A stretch of 64,000 nucleotides of DNA from an uncultured Lachnospiraceae bacterium. Its GTDB lineage: Bacteria > Bacillota > Clostridia > Lachnospirales > Lachnospiraceae. Made by a program: the position numbers and the translations under genes. Shown one piece after another: positions 17,916 to 27,168 of the stretch. The notes under the pieces were generated by a model. The model did not search any database, had not been told where the DNA came from, and was given only the letters and a program-made list of their open reading frames with translations. The stretch is taken from contig CANOEC010000014.1 of assembly GCA_947564735.1 (NCBI GenBank), positions 30,244 to 94,243 on the forward strand, given 5' to 3'. Numbering within the stretch: position 1 is the stretch's first letter; the number at the start of each line of letters is the position of its first letter.

Positions 17916-20036
17916 CTACAGACAGATATCCATCTCCACCGGCTCCATTCCCGTCAATTCTCTGCTTCTTGCATCCGGCTGCATTGTGCCGGCATACAGC
18001 TTGAAATGTTCTCCGTCCGCAATACGCTCACCGTTATCGTTCACAACCGTGAAAGCTCTGTCCGAAACCGTCAGTTCCACCTCAACGCTCTGCCCGGCTT
18101 TGACATGGATTCTCTGAAAAGCACATAATGCCGGATTCTTCACTGCATGGGCGGAGTCCGTATTCTTGACATAAATCTGTATCACGTCATCGGTATCGCA
18201 GGTACCGCTATTTGCCGCCACAACCCTGACCTTCACTTCAGGCAGTCCGAACGGCTCCTTCTTATCCGATACCTCTGCCACCACAGCCTCTGTGACTGCT
18301 ACCCGTCCGTATGTCAGACCGAAACCGAAGGGATACTGCGCCTCCCCTTCCATATAACGATAGGTTCTTCCTTTCATTGCATAATCCGTAAATTCCGGAA
18401 GCTGCTCAAGACCGTTGTAGAAAGTAACTGGAAGTTTTCCGGAAGGGGAAACCTCGCCGAACAGAACCTCTGCAATACTCTTTCCGCCTCTGGCGCCGGG
18501 ATACCACAACTGCACGATGGCATTAAAATGCTCCGCCGCATAACTTAAATCAATGGCGCTTCCCGCCATCAGACAGCAGATTACCGGCTTACCGACTAAG
18601 GCAACAGCCTCCATCAAATCCCTCTGCACCTTTGGAAGCAGTAAATCCACTTTATCCCCGGAAGCATAACTGTTGCCGGTATCTCCTTCTTCGCCCTCCA
18701 GCGTCTCGTCCAGACCAAGGCACAGCACGACAATATCGCTGTTTTTTGCCACAATCCTTGCTTCCGCCAGTCTGTCGCCTTCAAATGCAAGATTTTCCGT
18801 CTTCTCTTCAAACAGCGCGCAGCCTTCCGAGAAGAGTACCCGCGCCCTTCCCTCTGCATATCTCTGGATGCCCTCGGATACGGTTATGTACTCAGATGAA
18901 GTACCATGGTAATTCCCCATCAACGCCCTCCTGCTGTTGGCGTTAGGTCCAATCACACCAATCGTCTTCACCCGACTGATATCAATCGGCAAAATACCGT
19001 CATTTTTTAACAGCACAAGACTTTCCTTCGTAATCTTATCTGCTAATGCCATATGCTCTTTACATTCCACCACGTCATAGGGGATCGAATCATACTGCGT
19101 CTTATCGAACAATCCCAGCATGTAACGGGTCGTATACAGACGAACCGCAGCCTCCGTGATTGCCTCTTCCGTCACCAGTCCCTGCTCGTATGCCGCCAAA
19201 AGATGCAGATAGGTATTGCCGCAGTTTAAATCACATCCGGCATTTAACGCCATCGCCGCCGATTCCGCCGGGGTTGACGTCACCATATGATGCGAATGAA
19301 AGTCCGCGATCGCCCAGCAGTCGGATACGTAGTGCCCCTCAAAGCCCCATCTGCCGCGCAAAATATCCTGCATCAAAGTCTTGCTTCCGCAGCACGGCTC
19401 GCCGTTCGTCCTGTTGTATGCACCCATAACCGCCTCCACATGCGCTTCCGTCACCAGCGCCTCAAATGCCGGAAGATACGTTTCTTCCATATCTTTCGCT
19501 GAAGCCTCCGCATTAAACTCATGGCGCACCGCCTCCGGTCCAGAATGCACCGCAAAGTGCTTGGCACATGCCGCCGCCTTCATGACTTCACCGTCTCCCT
19601 GCAGCCCCTTGACATACGCCACACCGAGTCTCGATGTCAGATAAGGATCTTCGCCGTAGGTTTCATGCCCGCGCCCCCACCTGGGATCACGGAAAATATT
19701 GACATTGGGCGACCAGAAGGTAAGTCCCTTGTAAATATCCCTGTCGTTCTCTGCCGAATACGCATTGTACTTCGCCCTGCCTTCTGTGGAAATACAATCG
19801 GCAATCTGTTCTAACAATTCATCATCAAATGCCGCCGCCATACCGACCGCCTGCGGGAATACGGTCGCAATGCCTGCTCTTGCCACTCCGTGCAGACTCT
19901 CTCCCCACCAGTTATATGCCGGGATTCCAAGCCGCTCTATCGCCGGCGCATCATATTTGAGCTGTCCGGCACGCTCCTCCACTGTCATCTGGCTCACAAG
20001 CTCTTTTGCCCTGCGCCTTGCCTCTTCTCTCTTCAT
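17916..20036 (-). CDS. GH3 glycosidase, beta-xylosidase or beta-glucosidase type
   Basis: This 706-residue enzyme has the full GH3 layout: an N-terminal barrel with KAAACAKHFAVHSGPE, the nucleophile Asp in GHYVSDCWAI (about residue 240), a middle alpha/beta sandwich (VIGPNANSRRALMGNYHG) and a C-terminal fibronectin-III-like domain. SDCWA and NAGCDLNCG resemble the xylosidase/arabinosidase branch more than classic beta-glucosidases; this is inferred. No signal peptide is seen, so it acts on imported oligosaccharides. It is divergent from an AraC regulator that likely controls it. Confidence 0.9.
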   Translation of the reverse strand: MKREEARRRAKELVSQMTVEERAGQLKYDAPAIERLGIPAYNWWGESLHGVARAGIATVFPQAVGMAAAFDDELLEQIADCISTEGRAKYNAYSAENDRDIYKGLTFWSPNVNIFRDPRWGRGHETYGEDPYLTSRLGVAYVKGLQGDGEVMKAAACAKHFAVHSGPEAVRHEFNAEASAKDMEETYLPAFEALVTEAHVEAVMGAYNRTNGEPCCGSKTLMQDILRGRWGFEGHYVSDCWAIADFHSHHMVTSTPAESAAMALNAGCDLNCGNTYLHLLAAYEQGLVTEEAITEAAVRLYTTRYMLGLFDKTQYDSIPYDVVECKEHMALADKITKESLVLLKNDGILPIDISRVKTIGVIGPNANSRRALMGNYHGTSSEYITVSEGIQRYAEGRARVLFSEGCALFEEKTENLAFEGDRLAEARIVAKNSDIVVLCLGLDETLEGEEGDTGNSYASGDKVDLLLPKVQRDLMEAVALVGKPVICCLMAGSAIDLSYAAEHFNAIVQLWYPGARGGKSIAEVLFGEVSPSGKLPVTFYNGLEQLPEFTDYAMKGRTYRYMEGEAQYPFGFGLTYGRVAVTEAVVAEVSDKKEPFGLPEVKVRVVAANSGTCDTDDVIQIYVKNTDSAHAVKNPALCAFQRIHVKAGQSVEVELTVSDRAFTVVNDNGERIADGEHFKLYAGTMQPDARSRELTGMEPVEMDICL

Positions 20037-20351
20037 ACAGTCATTTTATCCTTTCTTAACCTTTTTCTGTGTCCGGAAAATACTGCCTCCGCTGCGGTGG
20101 ACATTTTCCTTTTATCATAACATCTTAGCATATCTTCCGCTTCTTGTAAGCATCTTCTTTTCATTTTCTTCTTTTGGACTGCCTTTTATCTAATCTCTGT
20201 TTTTACATCTAAACCGTAAAAATTATACAATATGGAAATCATGCTAGAAGATTGCACCTTTTTTCTCTATGAGCTATAATATTGTTGGTATATTTCAGAA
20301 ACATTTTGTCATCATATAACAAATTACGCACATATAACAGGAGTACACAAT
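20037..20351. other. Divergent control region between GH3 and the AraC regulator
   Basis: This 315-base gap holds no gene. It is AT-rich and contains several TATAAT-like hexamers on the plus strand (GCTATAATAT near 20275, CATATAAC near 20315) without a well-spaced -35. A TTTGT/ACAAA partial symmetry lies near 20307-20325. It should contain both promoters and the AraC-type operator. Confidence 0.45.
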
Positions 20352-21284
20352 ATGGAAGCAGATAAGATTTTCACCCCGCCTCACTATGAACAGCCCGTCC
20401 CAAGCTTTTTAGAACGGTCTTTAAACGGCACGCAGGAATATGTAAATTATATTCCCGAATCGCATCTTCGCATCTGGTATAACAACCAGATTGAAGGCTA
20501 TGCAAATCACTATCACAATGCCTTGGAAATCATTGTCTGCACTGAGAATCAATATATCATCATCACGAACAACCAGACCTACACATTGAATGCGGGGGAT
20601 ATTTTGATCATTCCGCCCTATATGTTGCACGAACTCCACAGCCGTCCCACCGGCGCACGTTTTATTTATCTCATAGATATTGATATGCTTCGCTGTTTTT
20701 CTGATTTTAAAACAATCGACCCCATCCTGATGGATCCTTATCTTTGCACGGCATCTTCGCATCTCAAAATCTATCAGCATATTCATGATTCGCTGATGCA
20801 GATGGCTGAAACCTATTTTTCCCATAAAATTTTCTGGGAAACCGCCATCTATTCCACTTTACTGGACATTTTCATGACCATCGGGGTCGATTATTATACA
20901 AAAAGTGCAAATGAAGACGACAATCCGGCAGACGACAAACCGACAGAAAACTATGTTCTGTTCACCAACCTGCTCCATTTCATTGACGCCCACTATACAG
21001 ATGACCTGTCGCTGGAGCAGGTTGCCGATTATATCGGTTTTTCCAAATATCATTTTACCCGTCTGTTTAAGCAGCACACCAACACGACTTTTCATAATTA
21101 CTTATGTCACAAACGCATTCAGGCGGCGCAGTCCATGCTTACAGCGGATATGGACCTGCCGGTCACGGATATCGCCTTCCGCATCGGCTTCAACAATCTG
21201 ACAACATTCAGCCGGTGCTTTAATAAATACACCGGCTGTTCCCCCACAGAATATCGTAATAAGCTGCGGCAGGAGGAGTTGTAA
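20352..21284 (+). CDS. AraC family transcription regulator
   Basis: This 310-residue protein has an N-terminal cupin sugar-sensing domain (HYHNALEIIVCTE, then LNAGDILIIPPYMLHEL) and a C-terminal double helix-turn-helix (DDLSLEQVADYIGFSKYHFT, then VTDIAFRIGFNNLTTFSRCF). GGAG lies 9 bases upstream of the ATG. It ends two bases from the convergent permease gene. By position it likely activates the GH3 gene and the adjacent sugar importer in response to an oligosaccharide. Confidence 0.93.
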   Translation: MEADKIFTPPHYEQPVPSFLERSLNGTQEYVNYIPESHLRIWYNNQIEGYANHYHNALEIIVCTENQYIIITNNQTYTLNAGDILIIPPYMLHELHSRPTGARFIYLIDIDMLRCFSDFKTIDPILMDPYLCTASSHLKIYQHIHDSLMQMAETYFSHKIFWETAIYSTLLDIFMTIGVDYYTKSANEDDNPADDKPTENYVLFTNLLHFIDAHYTDDLSLEQVADYIGFSKYHFTRLFKQHTNTTFHNYLCHKRIQAAQSMLTADMDLPVTDIAFRIGFNNLTTFSRCFNKYTGCSPTEYRNKLRQEEL

Positions 21285-21285
21285 C

Positions 21286-22128
21286 CTATCCTTTGACACC
21301 GCCGAGCGCTACGCCTGCTATGATGTACTTGGACAAAAGGAAATATACAATAAAGAGCGGTAATACCGTCAATGTCAGTCCCATGTAAATTGAGCCATAC
21401 TCGGTCTTATAGATATCGCCCTTTAGCAGACTTACCATAATCGGCATCGTATATTTCTTCTGGTCTGTCAAAAGTACTAACGGCGTGAACAAATTGTTCC
21501 AGCTTGCCACAAAACTGAAGATTGCCTGTGTTGCAATCGCCGGTTTCATAATCGGGAGCACAATTCTGTTAAAAATCATAAACTCTTTGGCACCGTCAAT
21601 TCTTGCCGACTGTACAATTTCCATAGAAAGTGTCGGCTGTAAATACTGTCTCATGAAGAACACCATCGTTGGTGATGCGATTGCCGGCAGAATCAGCATT
21701 GACAAACGATTCGTCATATGTATCTTATATACCATCTGATAGAAACCAATCATTGTTACCTGCGCCGGAATCATCATGACTACCATAATAAAACTGAAAA
21801 ACACATTTCGCAGCCGCCAGTTATACGCAACCTGCGCATATGCCGTCAACGAAGAAAAATACAACGCCAATCCGGTCGCACCCACAGAAATAATAATGGA
21901 ATTCATAAAACCAACTGCCGGATTAAAGCTCTTGCCAAGCAGTATCTTGATATTGTTCATCATATAGCTTGAGGGAATCAATGAGATTGCGTGCTGCTGT
22001 ATCTCGGTCGTCGATCTTGTGGCGTTCACAATCATAATCCAGAAAGGCAGGATGCTCAAAGCCGCCAAGAAAATACATACTACATAAATAACAACTTTCA
22101 TGATTCTGTTCTCTTTATTCTTTAACAT
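21286..22128 (-). CDS. Carbohydrate ABC transporter permease (MalG type)
   Basis: This 280-residue protein has about six membrane segments, the EAA-like loop QSARIDGAKEFMIFNRIVLP and the typical end GVALGGVKG. Its ATG overlaps the stop of the partner permease (TAATG), with GGAG 8 bases upstream. It forms the pore of the second sugar importer. The specific sugar is not readable; linked GH3 and AraC genes suggest a beta-linked oligosaccharide. Confidence 0.9.
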   Translation of the reverse strand: MLKNKENRIMKVVIYVVCIFLAALSILPFWIMIVNATRSTTEIQQHAISLIPSSYMMNNIKILLGKSFNPAVGFMNSIIISVGATGLALYFSSLTAYAQVAYNWRLRNVFFSFIMVVMMIPAQVTMIGFYQMVYKIHMTNRLSMLILPAIASPTMVFFMRQYLQPTLSMEIVQSARIDGAKEFMIFNRIVLPIMKPAIATQAIFSFVASWNNLFTPLVLLTDQKKYTMPIMVSLLKGDIYKTEYGSIYMGLTLTVLPLFIVYFLLSKYIIAGVALGGVKG

Positions 22129-23117
22129 TATGCATTCTCCTTTCCGGCTTTCTGGCGCATTCTATACTCCTTCTGCTGCCGCTTAATCTGTTTCTTAAGC
22201 TCTGCCTCATCCTTATCCCTCATGACGAAGAACATTATTGCGGAAAGAATGGCGATAATCACAAACATTACCATACTGGCCGCTGCTGCCCTGTTATACA
22301 TGTAGCTTCCGCTGAATGCCTGCTTGTAAATAAACAAACTGGTCGTCAGCGTAGCGTCGTCCGGTTTGCCGTCCTGGAACAGTCTTGGAATATCAAACAT
22401 ATTCAAGCCGCCAATCAAACTCGTAACAAGCGTAAACAGCATAATCGTCTTCACGTTAGGAAGCGTAATGTAGAAAAATGTCTGCACCCGGTTTGCACCG
22501 TCCACTTCCGCCGATTCAAAAATCTCCGTGCTGATGCCCAGAATACCGGAAATCAATGTAATCATGGTAGAACCATACCACATCCATGTCTGGATAAAAA
22601 TGACTACGCCTCTTGCCACTGCTTTGCTTCTCAATAATTCTATAGGTTTATCCGTAAACCCGAATCTGACCAAAAGGTCGTTGACAGGTCCCATCGGATA
22701 ACCGAAAAATCCGCTGAACAAAATCGCAATTGTTGCTGCCGTAATGATGTTCGGCATGTAAAGTAATACCTTGAATACACCTTGTCCTTTGACCTTGCTT
22801 CTCCTGTCCGTAAACCATGCCGCCAGCAAAAGCGCAAGGAGCATCTGCGGAATAAAATTCGCAACCCATATTCCAACCGTATTTTTAAACGCCTGCTGGA
22901 ACGACGGGCTTGACAATACAGTCTTAAAATTTCTGAACAAGTCGTCTGTAAGGAAATGAATATCCGTCATCCCCAGACCCTTTAAATCAGTAAAGCCGAT
23001 GACTGCCGTATATACAGTCGGATAAAGTGAAAACAGTAAAAATGCAACTACAAACGGAATGCTGAAAATATAACCGTATTTTGCATATCTGTCATACCCC
23101 GGTTTTTTACTTTTCAT
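22128..23117 (-). CDS. Carbohydrate ABC transporter permease (MalF type)
   Basis: This 329-residue permease has about six membrane segments and the EAA-like loop ESAEVDGANRVQTFFYITLP. A charged C-terminal tail (KKQIKRQQKEYRMRQK) lies in the cytoplasm. The ATG at 23117 is preferred over a GTG three codons earlier because GGGAAGG is then correctly spaced. It pairs with the MalG-type permease downstream. Confidence 0.9.
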   Translation of the reverse strand: MKSKKPGYDRYAKYGYIFSIPFVVAFLLFSLYPTVYTAVIGFTDLKGLGMTDIHFLTDDLFRNFKTVLSSPSFQQAFKNTVGIWVANFIPQMLLALLLAAWFTDRRSKVKGQGVFKVLLYMPNIITAATIAILFSGFFGYPMGPVNDLLVRFGFTDKPIELLRSKAVARGVVIFIQTWMWYGSTMITLISGILGISTEIFESAEVDGANRVQTFFYITLPNVKTIMLFTLVTSLIGGLNMFDIPRLFQDGKPDDATLTTSLFIYKQAFSGSYMYNRAAAASMVMFVIIAILSAIMFFVMRDKDEAELKKQIKRQQKEYRMRQKAGKENA

Positions 23118-23158
23118 ATAATCCACCTTCCCAAGAAAATTATCCCGTATAGGAGAAT

Positions 23159-23185
23159 AGGGCGGACGTTTAAGCGTTCCGCCCT
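23159..23185 (-). terminator. Hairpin between second binding-protein gene and its permeases
   Basis: AGGGCGGACG (23159-23168) pairs with CGTTCCGCCCT (23175-23185) with one bulged base. It occupies the same place as the hairpin in the first importer operon and probably sets the excess of binding protein. There is no long U-tract on the minus strand. Confidence 0.6.
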
Positions 23186-23232
23186 GATTCCCTATGCAAT
23201 ATCACTTATGTTATTTTAAGAGAGTAAATTAA

Positions 23233-24654
23233 TTACTCAACAATAACATCCAAATTATCAGCTACCTGCTGCTTAAAGTCTGCAATCGCATCTTCACGGG
23301 ACTTATTGCCTGCCGTGTACTCACGAACCTGATCTCTCCAGTACTGGTTGATTGTCTCGTCGTACTGTGTAAGGTTTGTACCTTTTGCAAACTGGTTCGC
23401 CGGAACAAATGCTTCAAACATGTTCTGTCCGCCGAGGAACTCTACGGAACCGTCAGACATTGACATTACCGTGCCGCTTGCTACAGCATCCTTTGTACCG
23501 CCTTCGCCGTTCAATGTACCATTCGCCCACTTATACTGAAGCCCTTCCTCTGTGCAGTCTAATGTAATCCAGTTAATGATTTCGCCGATTGCGTCTGCCT
23601 TCTGTGTATCTTTGTTTGCAAGAATCCATGTACCGCCCCAGAAGAAACCGATCGGAGGCTCACATACTGCCCAGTCACCATATGTTCCCTCTCCGACAGC
23701 TTCGCCGCCGCAGTTAGGAGCCATTGTGTAGTTGATCAGCCATGCCGGACCAAAGAAACCAAAAATCTCCTTTTCTCCTTCACCCTTCATGTCTGCAAAC
23801 CATGCATCCTGCCAGTCCTGTGTATCGTTGTGATAGCCATTGTCTTTTAACTTCTTGGATAAATCAAGGAACTCTTCACGCTTCGGGTCGATGTTCAACT
23901 TACCGTCAACAATCCATCCCGTGTCAGAACTGTTTTCCACTGCATGCCAAATATCGCCGTCACCGGAAACAATACCGTAATTCTTCGCCTTCAACTCTTC
24001 TGCCGCTGTAAAGAACTGATCCCAGCCGGGTCCAATCTTCTTAGCGATTTCAGCCGGGTCATCTGTTCCCCAGACATCCTTCGCGATAGAGCGACGATAG
24101 ATGAACGCGCCGCCTGTTGCCTGATAACCCAAAGCAACCAGTTTACCGTCAGGATTTGTTCCGATATCAACTGTATACTGCGCAATGTCTGCTGCCTTTA
24201 AGGATGCGTCTACGTCGATTCCCATATCTTCGTAAGGCATTGCGTACTGGCTTGCATCACCCTGCGTATACTTTAATACGAAAGCTGCCTCTGCACAGTA
24301 AATATCCGGAGCGTCTGCGCCGCCCGCAGCCAGTGCCTGATCCAGAGCAGGCTGATATGCGCCGTCCGTGGTAGCAATGATTGTTGTGTTAATGTCATAT
24401 CCGAAATTCGGATGTGCTTCTACAAACTTGTCAATCATGCCCGGTACTTCGTCTGTGAAAGCCCAAAGATTGATGGTATTGGAACCACCGCCTGAAGATG
24501 TGCTCGCGCTGTCATCTGCCGCACCGGCATCACCAGATTCCGCCGTGCCTGCATTCGTGTCATTGGTCGCTGCATTTCCGCCGTCATTTCCACAGCCAGC
24601 TAAGAGACCGGACACCATACATGCACATAACATACATGCTACTAACTTTTTCAT
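23233..24654 (-). CDS. Sugar ABC transporter substrate-binding lipoprotein
   Basis: This 473-residue lipoprotein has the signal MKKLVACMLCACMVSG and lipobox LLAGC, an Asn/Ala/Asp/Ser-rich linker (about residues 24-58) and a family-1 solute-binding domain. AGGAGG lies 5 bases before the ATG. It serves the two permeases encoded downstream. The long upstream region has a LacI/CcpA-like operator and an inverted repeat in the leader, so catabolite control is likely. Confidence 0.9.
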   Translation of the reverse strand: MKKLVACMLCACMVSGLLAGCGNDGGNAATNDTNAGTAESGDAGAADDSASTSSGGGSNTINLWAFTDEVPGMIDKFVEAHPNFGYDINTTIIATTDGAYQPALDQALAAGGADAPDIYCAEAAFVLKYTQGDASQYAMPYEDMGIDVDASLKAADIAQYTVDIGTNPDGKLVALGYQATGGAFIYRRSIAKDVWGTDDPAEIAKKIGPGWDQFFTAAEELKAKNYGIVSGDGDIWHAVENSSDTGWIVDGKLNIDPKREEFLDLSKKLKDNGYHNDTQDWQDAWFADMKGEGEKEIFGFFGPAWLINYTMAPNCGGEAVGEGTYGDWAVCEPPIGFFWGGTWILANKDTQKADAIGEIINWITLDCTEEGLQYKWANGTLNGEGGTKDAVASGTVMSMSDGSVEFLGGQNMFEAFVPANQFAKGTNLTQYDETINQYWRDQVREYTAGNKSREDAIADFKQQVADNLDVIVE

Positions 24655-24696
24655 GTTCTTCCTCCTTCTTACTTCTACAATAAGTTTTTTTGCACC

Positions 24697-24716
24697 CGTT
24701 ATCTCATGTGATAACG
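24697..24716 (-). promoter_or_regulatory. Inverted repeat in the leader of the second binding-protein gene
   Basis: CGTTATC (24697-24703) and GATAACG (24710-24716) are perfect complements around a six-base centre, about 45 bases upstream of the start codon. It may be an operator or a small mRNA hairpin. Confidence 0.5.
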
Positions 24717-24788
24717 TAATTTAATTGTAGCATTTATGTTTTTTTATACTTTACACTTTTTGCGCTTGATTTAACAAATATTGCTTAT

Positions 24789-24802
24789 CGAAAACGTTTA
24801 AC
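24789..24802. promoter_or_regulatory. cre-like / LacI-family operator
   Basis: CGAAAACGTTTAAC contains the central palindrome AAACGTTT and resembles catabolite-responsive elements and LacI-family operators (consensus-like TGAAAACGTTTTCA). It lies about 135 bases upstream of the binding-protein start, at or before the likely promoter. Confidence 0.5.
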
Positions 24803-24832
24803 CCGATTATTGTTTGTGAAGTTGCACAAGAA

Positions 24833-24877
24833 AAAAACACCTTTGTGCAGGAGAAACCCGCCATTCAAGGTGTTTTT
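24833..24877 (-). terminator. Terminator of the RNA methyltransferase gene
   Basis: AAAAACACCTT (24833-24843) and AAGGTGTTTTT (24867-24877) form an 11-bp stem with a long loop. A T-run follows on the minus strand, downstream of the RlmD-like gene. It could also work in the other direction. Confidence 0.75.
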
Positions 24878-24942
24878 GCCGAAAAAGTCCGATATTTATT
24901 ATGCAATTTATTTCATTTTATCCAAAAGTATTTTAGTTAATT

Positions 24943-26157
24943 CTATACTATTTTCCGCATCTTCTTTTTTAAAATACATACCATTTCAATATCATCCGTA
25001 AACGGAAACATATCAACAGGCGTCATCTCCTGCACATGGTATGTCCTCCGGGTAAGATACTCCAAATCCCTCGCCAGCGTCTCCAGATTGCAGGATATGT
25101 AGACAATCCTCTCCGGCTGCAAACAAAGTAAGGCATCCATAAATTCCTCTGTGCTGCCGCTTCTGGGCGGGTCCATGAAGACCACGTCTATTTTTTCTCC
25201 TGCCTCGGCAAGCTGCCCCATAAACCGTCCTGCGTCATTCTGGTAAATATCCACGTTTTTGACGCCGTTACGCTTCGCATTGACGACAGCGTCTTTTACC
25301 GCCGTCTGGTTTAGCTCCACGCCAATTACCCTTTTCACACGATCCGACACCGCAATTCCTATAGTCCCAATGCCGCAATAGGCATCAATCACCGTCTCTC
25401 TCCCCGAAAGCGACGCGTACGCCATCGCCTGATTGTACAGTTTTTCGGTCTGCACCGCATTGACCTGATAAAATGATTGCGGTGAGATGCGGAATGTCCT
25501 GCCACACAGCCGGTCTTCGATATATCCCTTGCCGTAAAGCACCTGCTGCTTGTCACCGAGTACCATGCTTGTCCGTTTGTTGTTGACATTCAGGACTATT
25601 GTTGTGATCTCAGGATGTAGTTTACATAACTCATTTACGAAATTCTTTTTGGACGGAAGAACTGGCGACCCTAACACGAGCACAACCATAATCTGACCGG
25701 TGACATGTCCTGTCCTGACAAGCACATGACGGAGCAGTCCATAGCCACTGTCCTCATCATATGCCTTTATCTTAAAAGCTTTCGCCAGTTTACGGACCGA
25801 CAAGATAATCTCATCCGCTTTGGCATCTTCTAACAGACAAGAATCCACCGGCACCACATGATGGGTTCCTTCCTCATAGATTCCGGAAACGATCCCCTTT
25901 CCTTTATAAAAAGCAAAAGCGGCGTGCACCTTGTTGCGGTAATGCTCCGGATTTTCCATACCAATAATCCGATTCACCCTGCCATACTTTTTCAAAAGCC
26001 GTTCGGCAGTCTTCTGTTTTTTCTTTAATTGGTCGGCGTAAGGCATTTCTATATACCGGCATCCGCCACACTTTTTTGATACGGGGCAATTCATCATATC
26101 TGCAGTTCTCCCACTCTTTCCATGTTCTCCTGTGTTCTTATATGAAATATCCTTCAT
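24943..26157 (-). CDS. 23S rRNA (uracil-C5)-methyltransferase, RlmD-like
   Basis: This 404-residue protein is a TrmA/RlmD family enzyme that methylates C5 of a uridine in RNA using SAM. It has the Fe-S cysteines (CPVSKKCGGCRY), a SAM site (VIDAYCGIGTIGI), the conserved FMDPPRSGS and the catalytic-loop Cys in IVYISCNLETLARDL. The usual N-terminal TRAM domain is absent. The exact start is uncertain: the first ATG has GAGG only 3 bases upstream, and an ATG at residue 21 is also possible. Confidence 0.9.
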   Translation of the reverse strand: MKDISYKNTGEHGKSGRTADMMNCPVSKKCGGCRYIEMPYADQLKKKQKTAERLLKKYGRVNRIIGMENPEHYRNKVHAAFAFYKGKGIVSGIYEEGTHHVVPVDSCLLEDAKADEIILSVRKLAKAFKIKAYDEDSGYGLLRHVLVRTGHVTGQIMVVLVLGSPVLPSKKNFVNELCKLHPEITTIVLNVNNKRTSMVLGDKQQVLYGKGYIEDRLCGRTFRISPQSFYQVNAVQTEKLYNQAMAYASLSGRETVIDAYCGIGTIGIAVSDRVKRVIGVELNQTAVKDAVVNAKRNGVKNVDIYQNDAGRFMGQLAEAGEKIDVVFMDPPRSGSTEEFMDALLCLQPERIVYISCNLETLARDLEYLTRRTYHVQEMTPVDMFPFTDDIEMVCILKKKMRKIV

Positions 26158-26267
26158 ATTCCTCTATACGACCTATCATCTTATACCAATCTGAAAAAGT
26201 CAATACATAAAAAAACTGCCGCTCATCCGATACATCACCAAATCAGCCGCAGTCCCGTTTTCCCTTC

Positions 26268-26537
26268 TTATGAAATCTTCTCACAGTCAATCCCTTCCAG
26301 CAGACCGCTTGCAAGTCCGCTGTCCGCCTCGTTAATGCAAATCGTAAACTCACTCCTCGCTTTGCCGGCGCTGCCCAAAAATCGCTGCCACAACTTCTTC
26401 TCCTGCCACTCCACAAAGAAAGAAATGCGGTTTGTGACAAGCCGTTTTTCCAGCTTATCCTTGCTCTCGATACCGTAAACCTTGCATAAGGGAATCTCGT
26501 GATTAAAAAACATTGCGTTAAAGTTGATTGCTTCCAC
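26268..26537 (-). CDS. Hypothetical protein, 89 residues, GTG start
   Basis: This frame starts with GTG at 26537 and has GGAGGT 6 bases upstream. A longer overlapping frame that starts inside that site was rejected. The product (MEAINFNAMFFNHEIPLCKV...) is a soluble mixed alpha/beta protein with no family I recognise. A good promoter lies about 70 bases upstream, supporting expression. Confidence 0.65.
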   Translation of the reverse strand: MEAINFNAMFFNHEIPLCKVYGIESKDKLEKRLVTNRISFFVEWQEKKLWQRFLGSAGKARSEFTICINEADSGLASGLLEGIDCEKIS

Positions 26538-26614
26538 AATACCACCTCCATAAAACTAAATCGTGGTCTTTCTCTTCTCTGCTATATTTTGGCTTTATGT
26601 TAACTTGCACGTTC

Positions 26615-26644
26615 ATTATACCCTACATAATGTGGAAAAATCAA
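26615..26644 (-). promoter_or_regulatory. Putative promoter of the 89-residue gene
   Basis: On the minus strand TTGATT (26639-26644), an 18-base spacer and a perfect TATAAT (26615-26620) precede the GTG-started gene. Confidence 0.65.
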
Positions 26645-26740
26645 CCTATTCTGACATTTTCTACAATTTGACTAAATATTTATGTAAATCTTGTGTACAT
26701 TTCCTTGTGACAGATGAAATATTCGCATGTCAGCCGAATT

Positions 26741-27049
26741 TTAATATGCAATTTCCGTCCATGGGCGCTTCAGTCTGTCCAGCCAGTAGTCTTTGCGGCT
26801 CTCATACTGCTCGTTGAGCCAGTCCGCCGCCTGTCCGACGCCATCCGCCGTCAGCGGCACATCAATCGACTCCCTTAAATGTTCCGGCGTGCGCAGCATA
26901 TTAAGCGGCTCCGGCCATATCGTCACCCGAATGACGTCCTCCTCACCCTTTCGTACCTTCTTAAGCATATAGCGCATACCTTCCATGCTGCCGGAGTATT
27001 CTTCTTTCTTAATATAATTAAGCGGATGAAATGTCTCTTTGTCTATCAT
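26741..27049 (-). CDS. Conserved hypothetical protein, 102 residues
   Basis: The product begins MIDKETFHPLNYIKKEEYSG and contains RVTIWPEPLNMLRTPEH and DWLNEQYESRKDYW. I recall similar small proteins in other Lachnospiraceae but no function. GGAG lies 6 bases before the ATG. There is no signal peptide or membrane segment. It lies downstream of the tRNA-Pro gene and its terminator. Confidence 0.7.
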   Translation of the reverse strand: MIDKETFHPLNYIKKEEYSGSMEGMRYMLKKVRKGEEDVIRVTIWPEPLNMLRTPEHLRESIDVPLTADGVGQAADWLNEQYESRKDYWLDRLKRPWTEIAY

Positions 27050-27109
27050 GGTAAACTCCTTTACAGATACATATGATATCTAATACATCCCTCTATATAA
27101 ACTATATAT

Positions 27110-27161
27110 AAATAAGAAAAGCCTTGAACCACTACTTTATACATAGCGTTCACAGGCTTTT
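27110..27161 (-). terminator. Rho-independent terminator after tRNA-Pro
   Basis: AAAAGCCTTGAAC (27117-27129) pairs with GTTCACAGGCTTTT (27148-27161) with one bulge. On the minus strand a TTTTCTTATTT tract follows. It ends the tRNA transcript. Confidence 0.8.
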
Positions 27162-27168
27162 CCTCATA

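Noticed and set aside
17011-18117. 368-residue plus-strand frame over ZIP and the GH3 end
   Set aside because: It is antisense to two clear genes, Ile/Pro/Ser-rich and has no ribosome site.
26243-26551. 102-residue frame overlapping the 89-residue hypothetical gene
   Set aside because: Its ATG lies within the GGAGG site that serves the GTG start of the other frame, and the product looks random.
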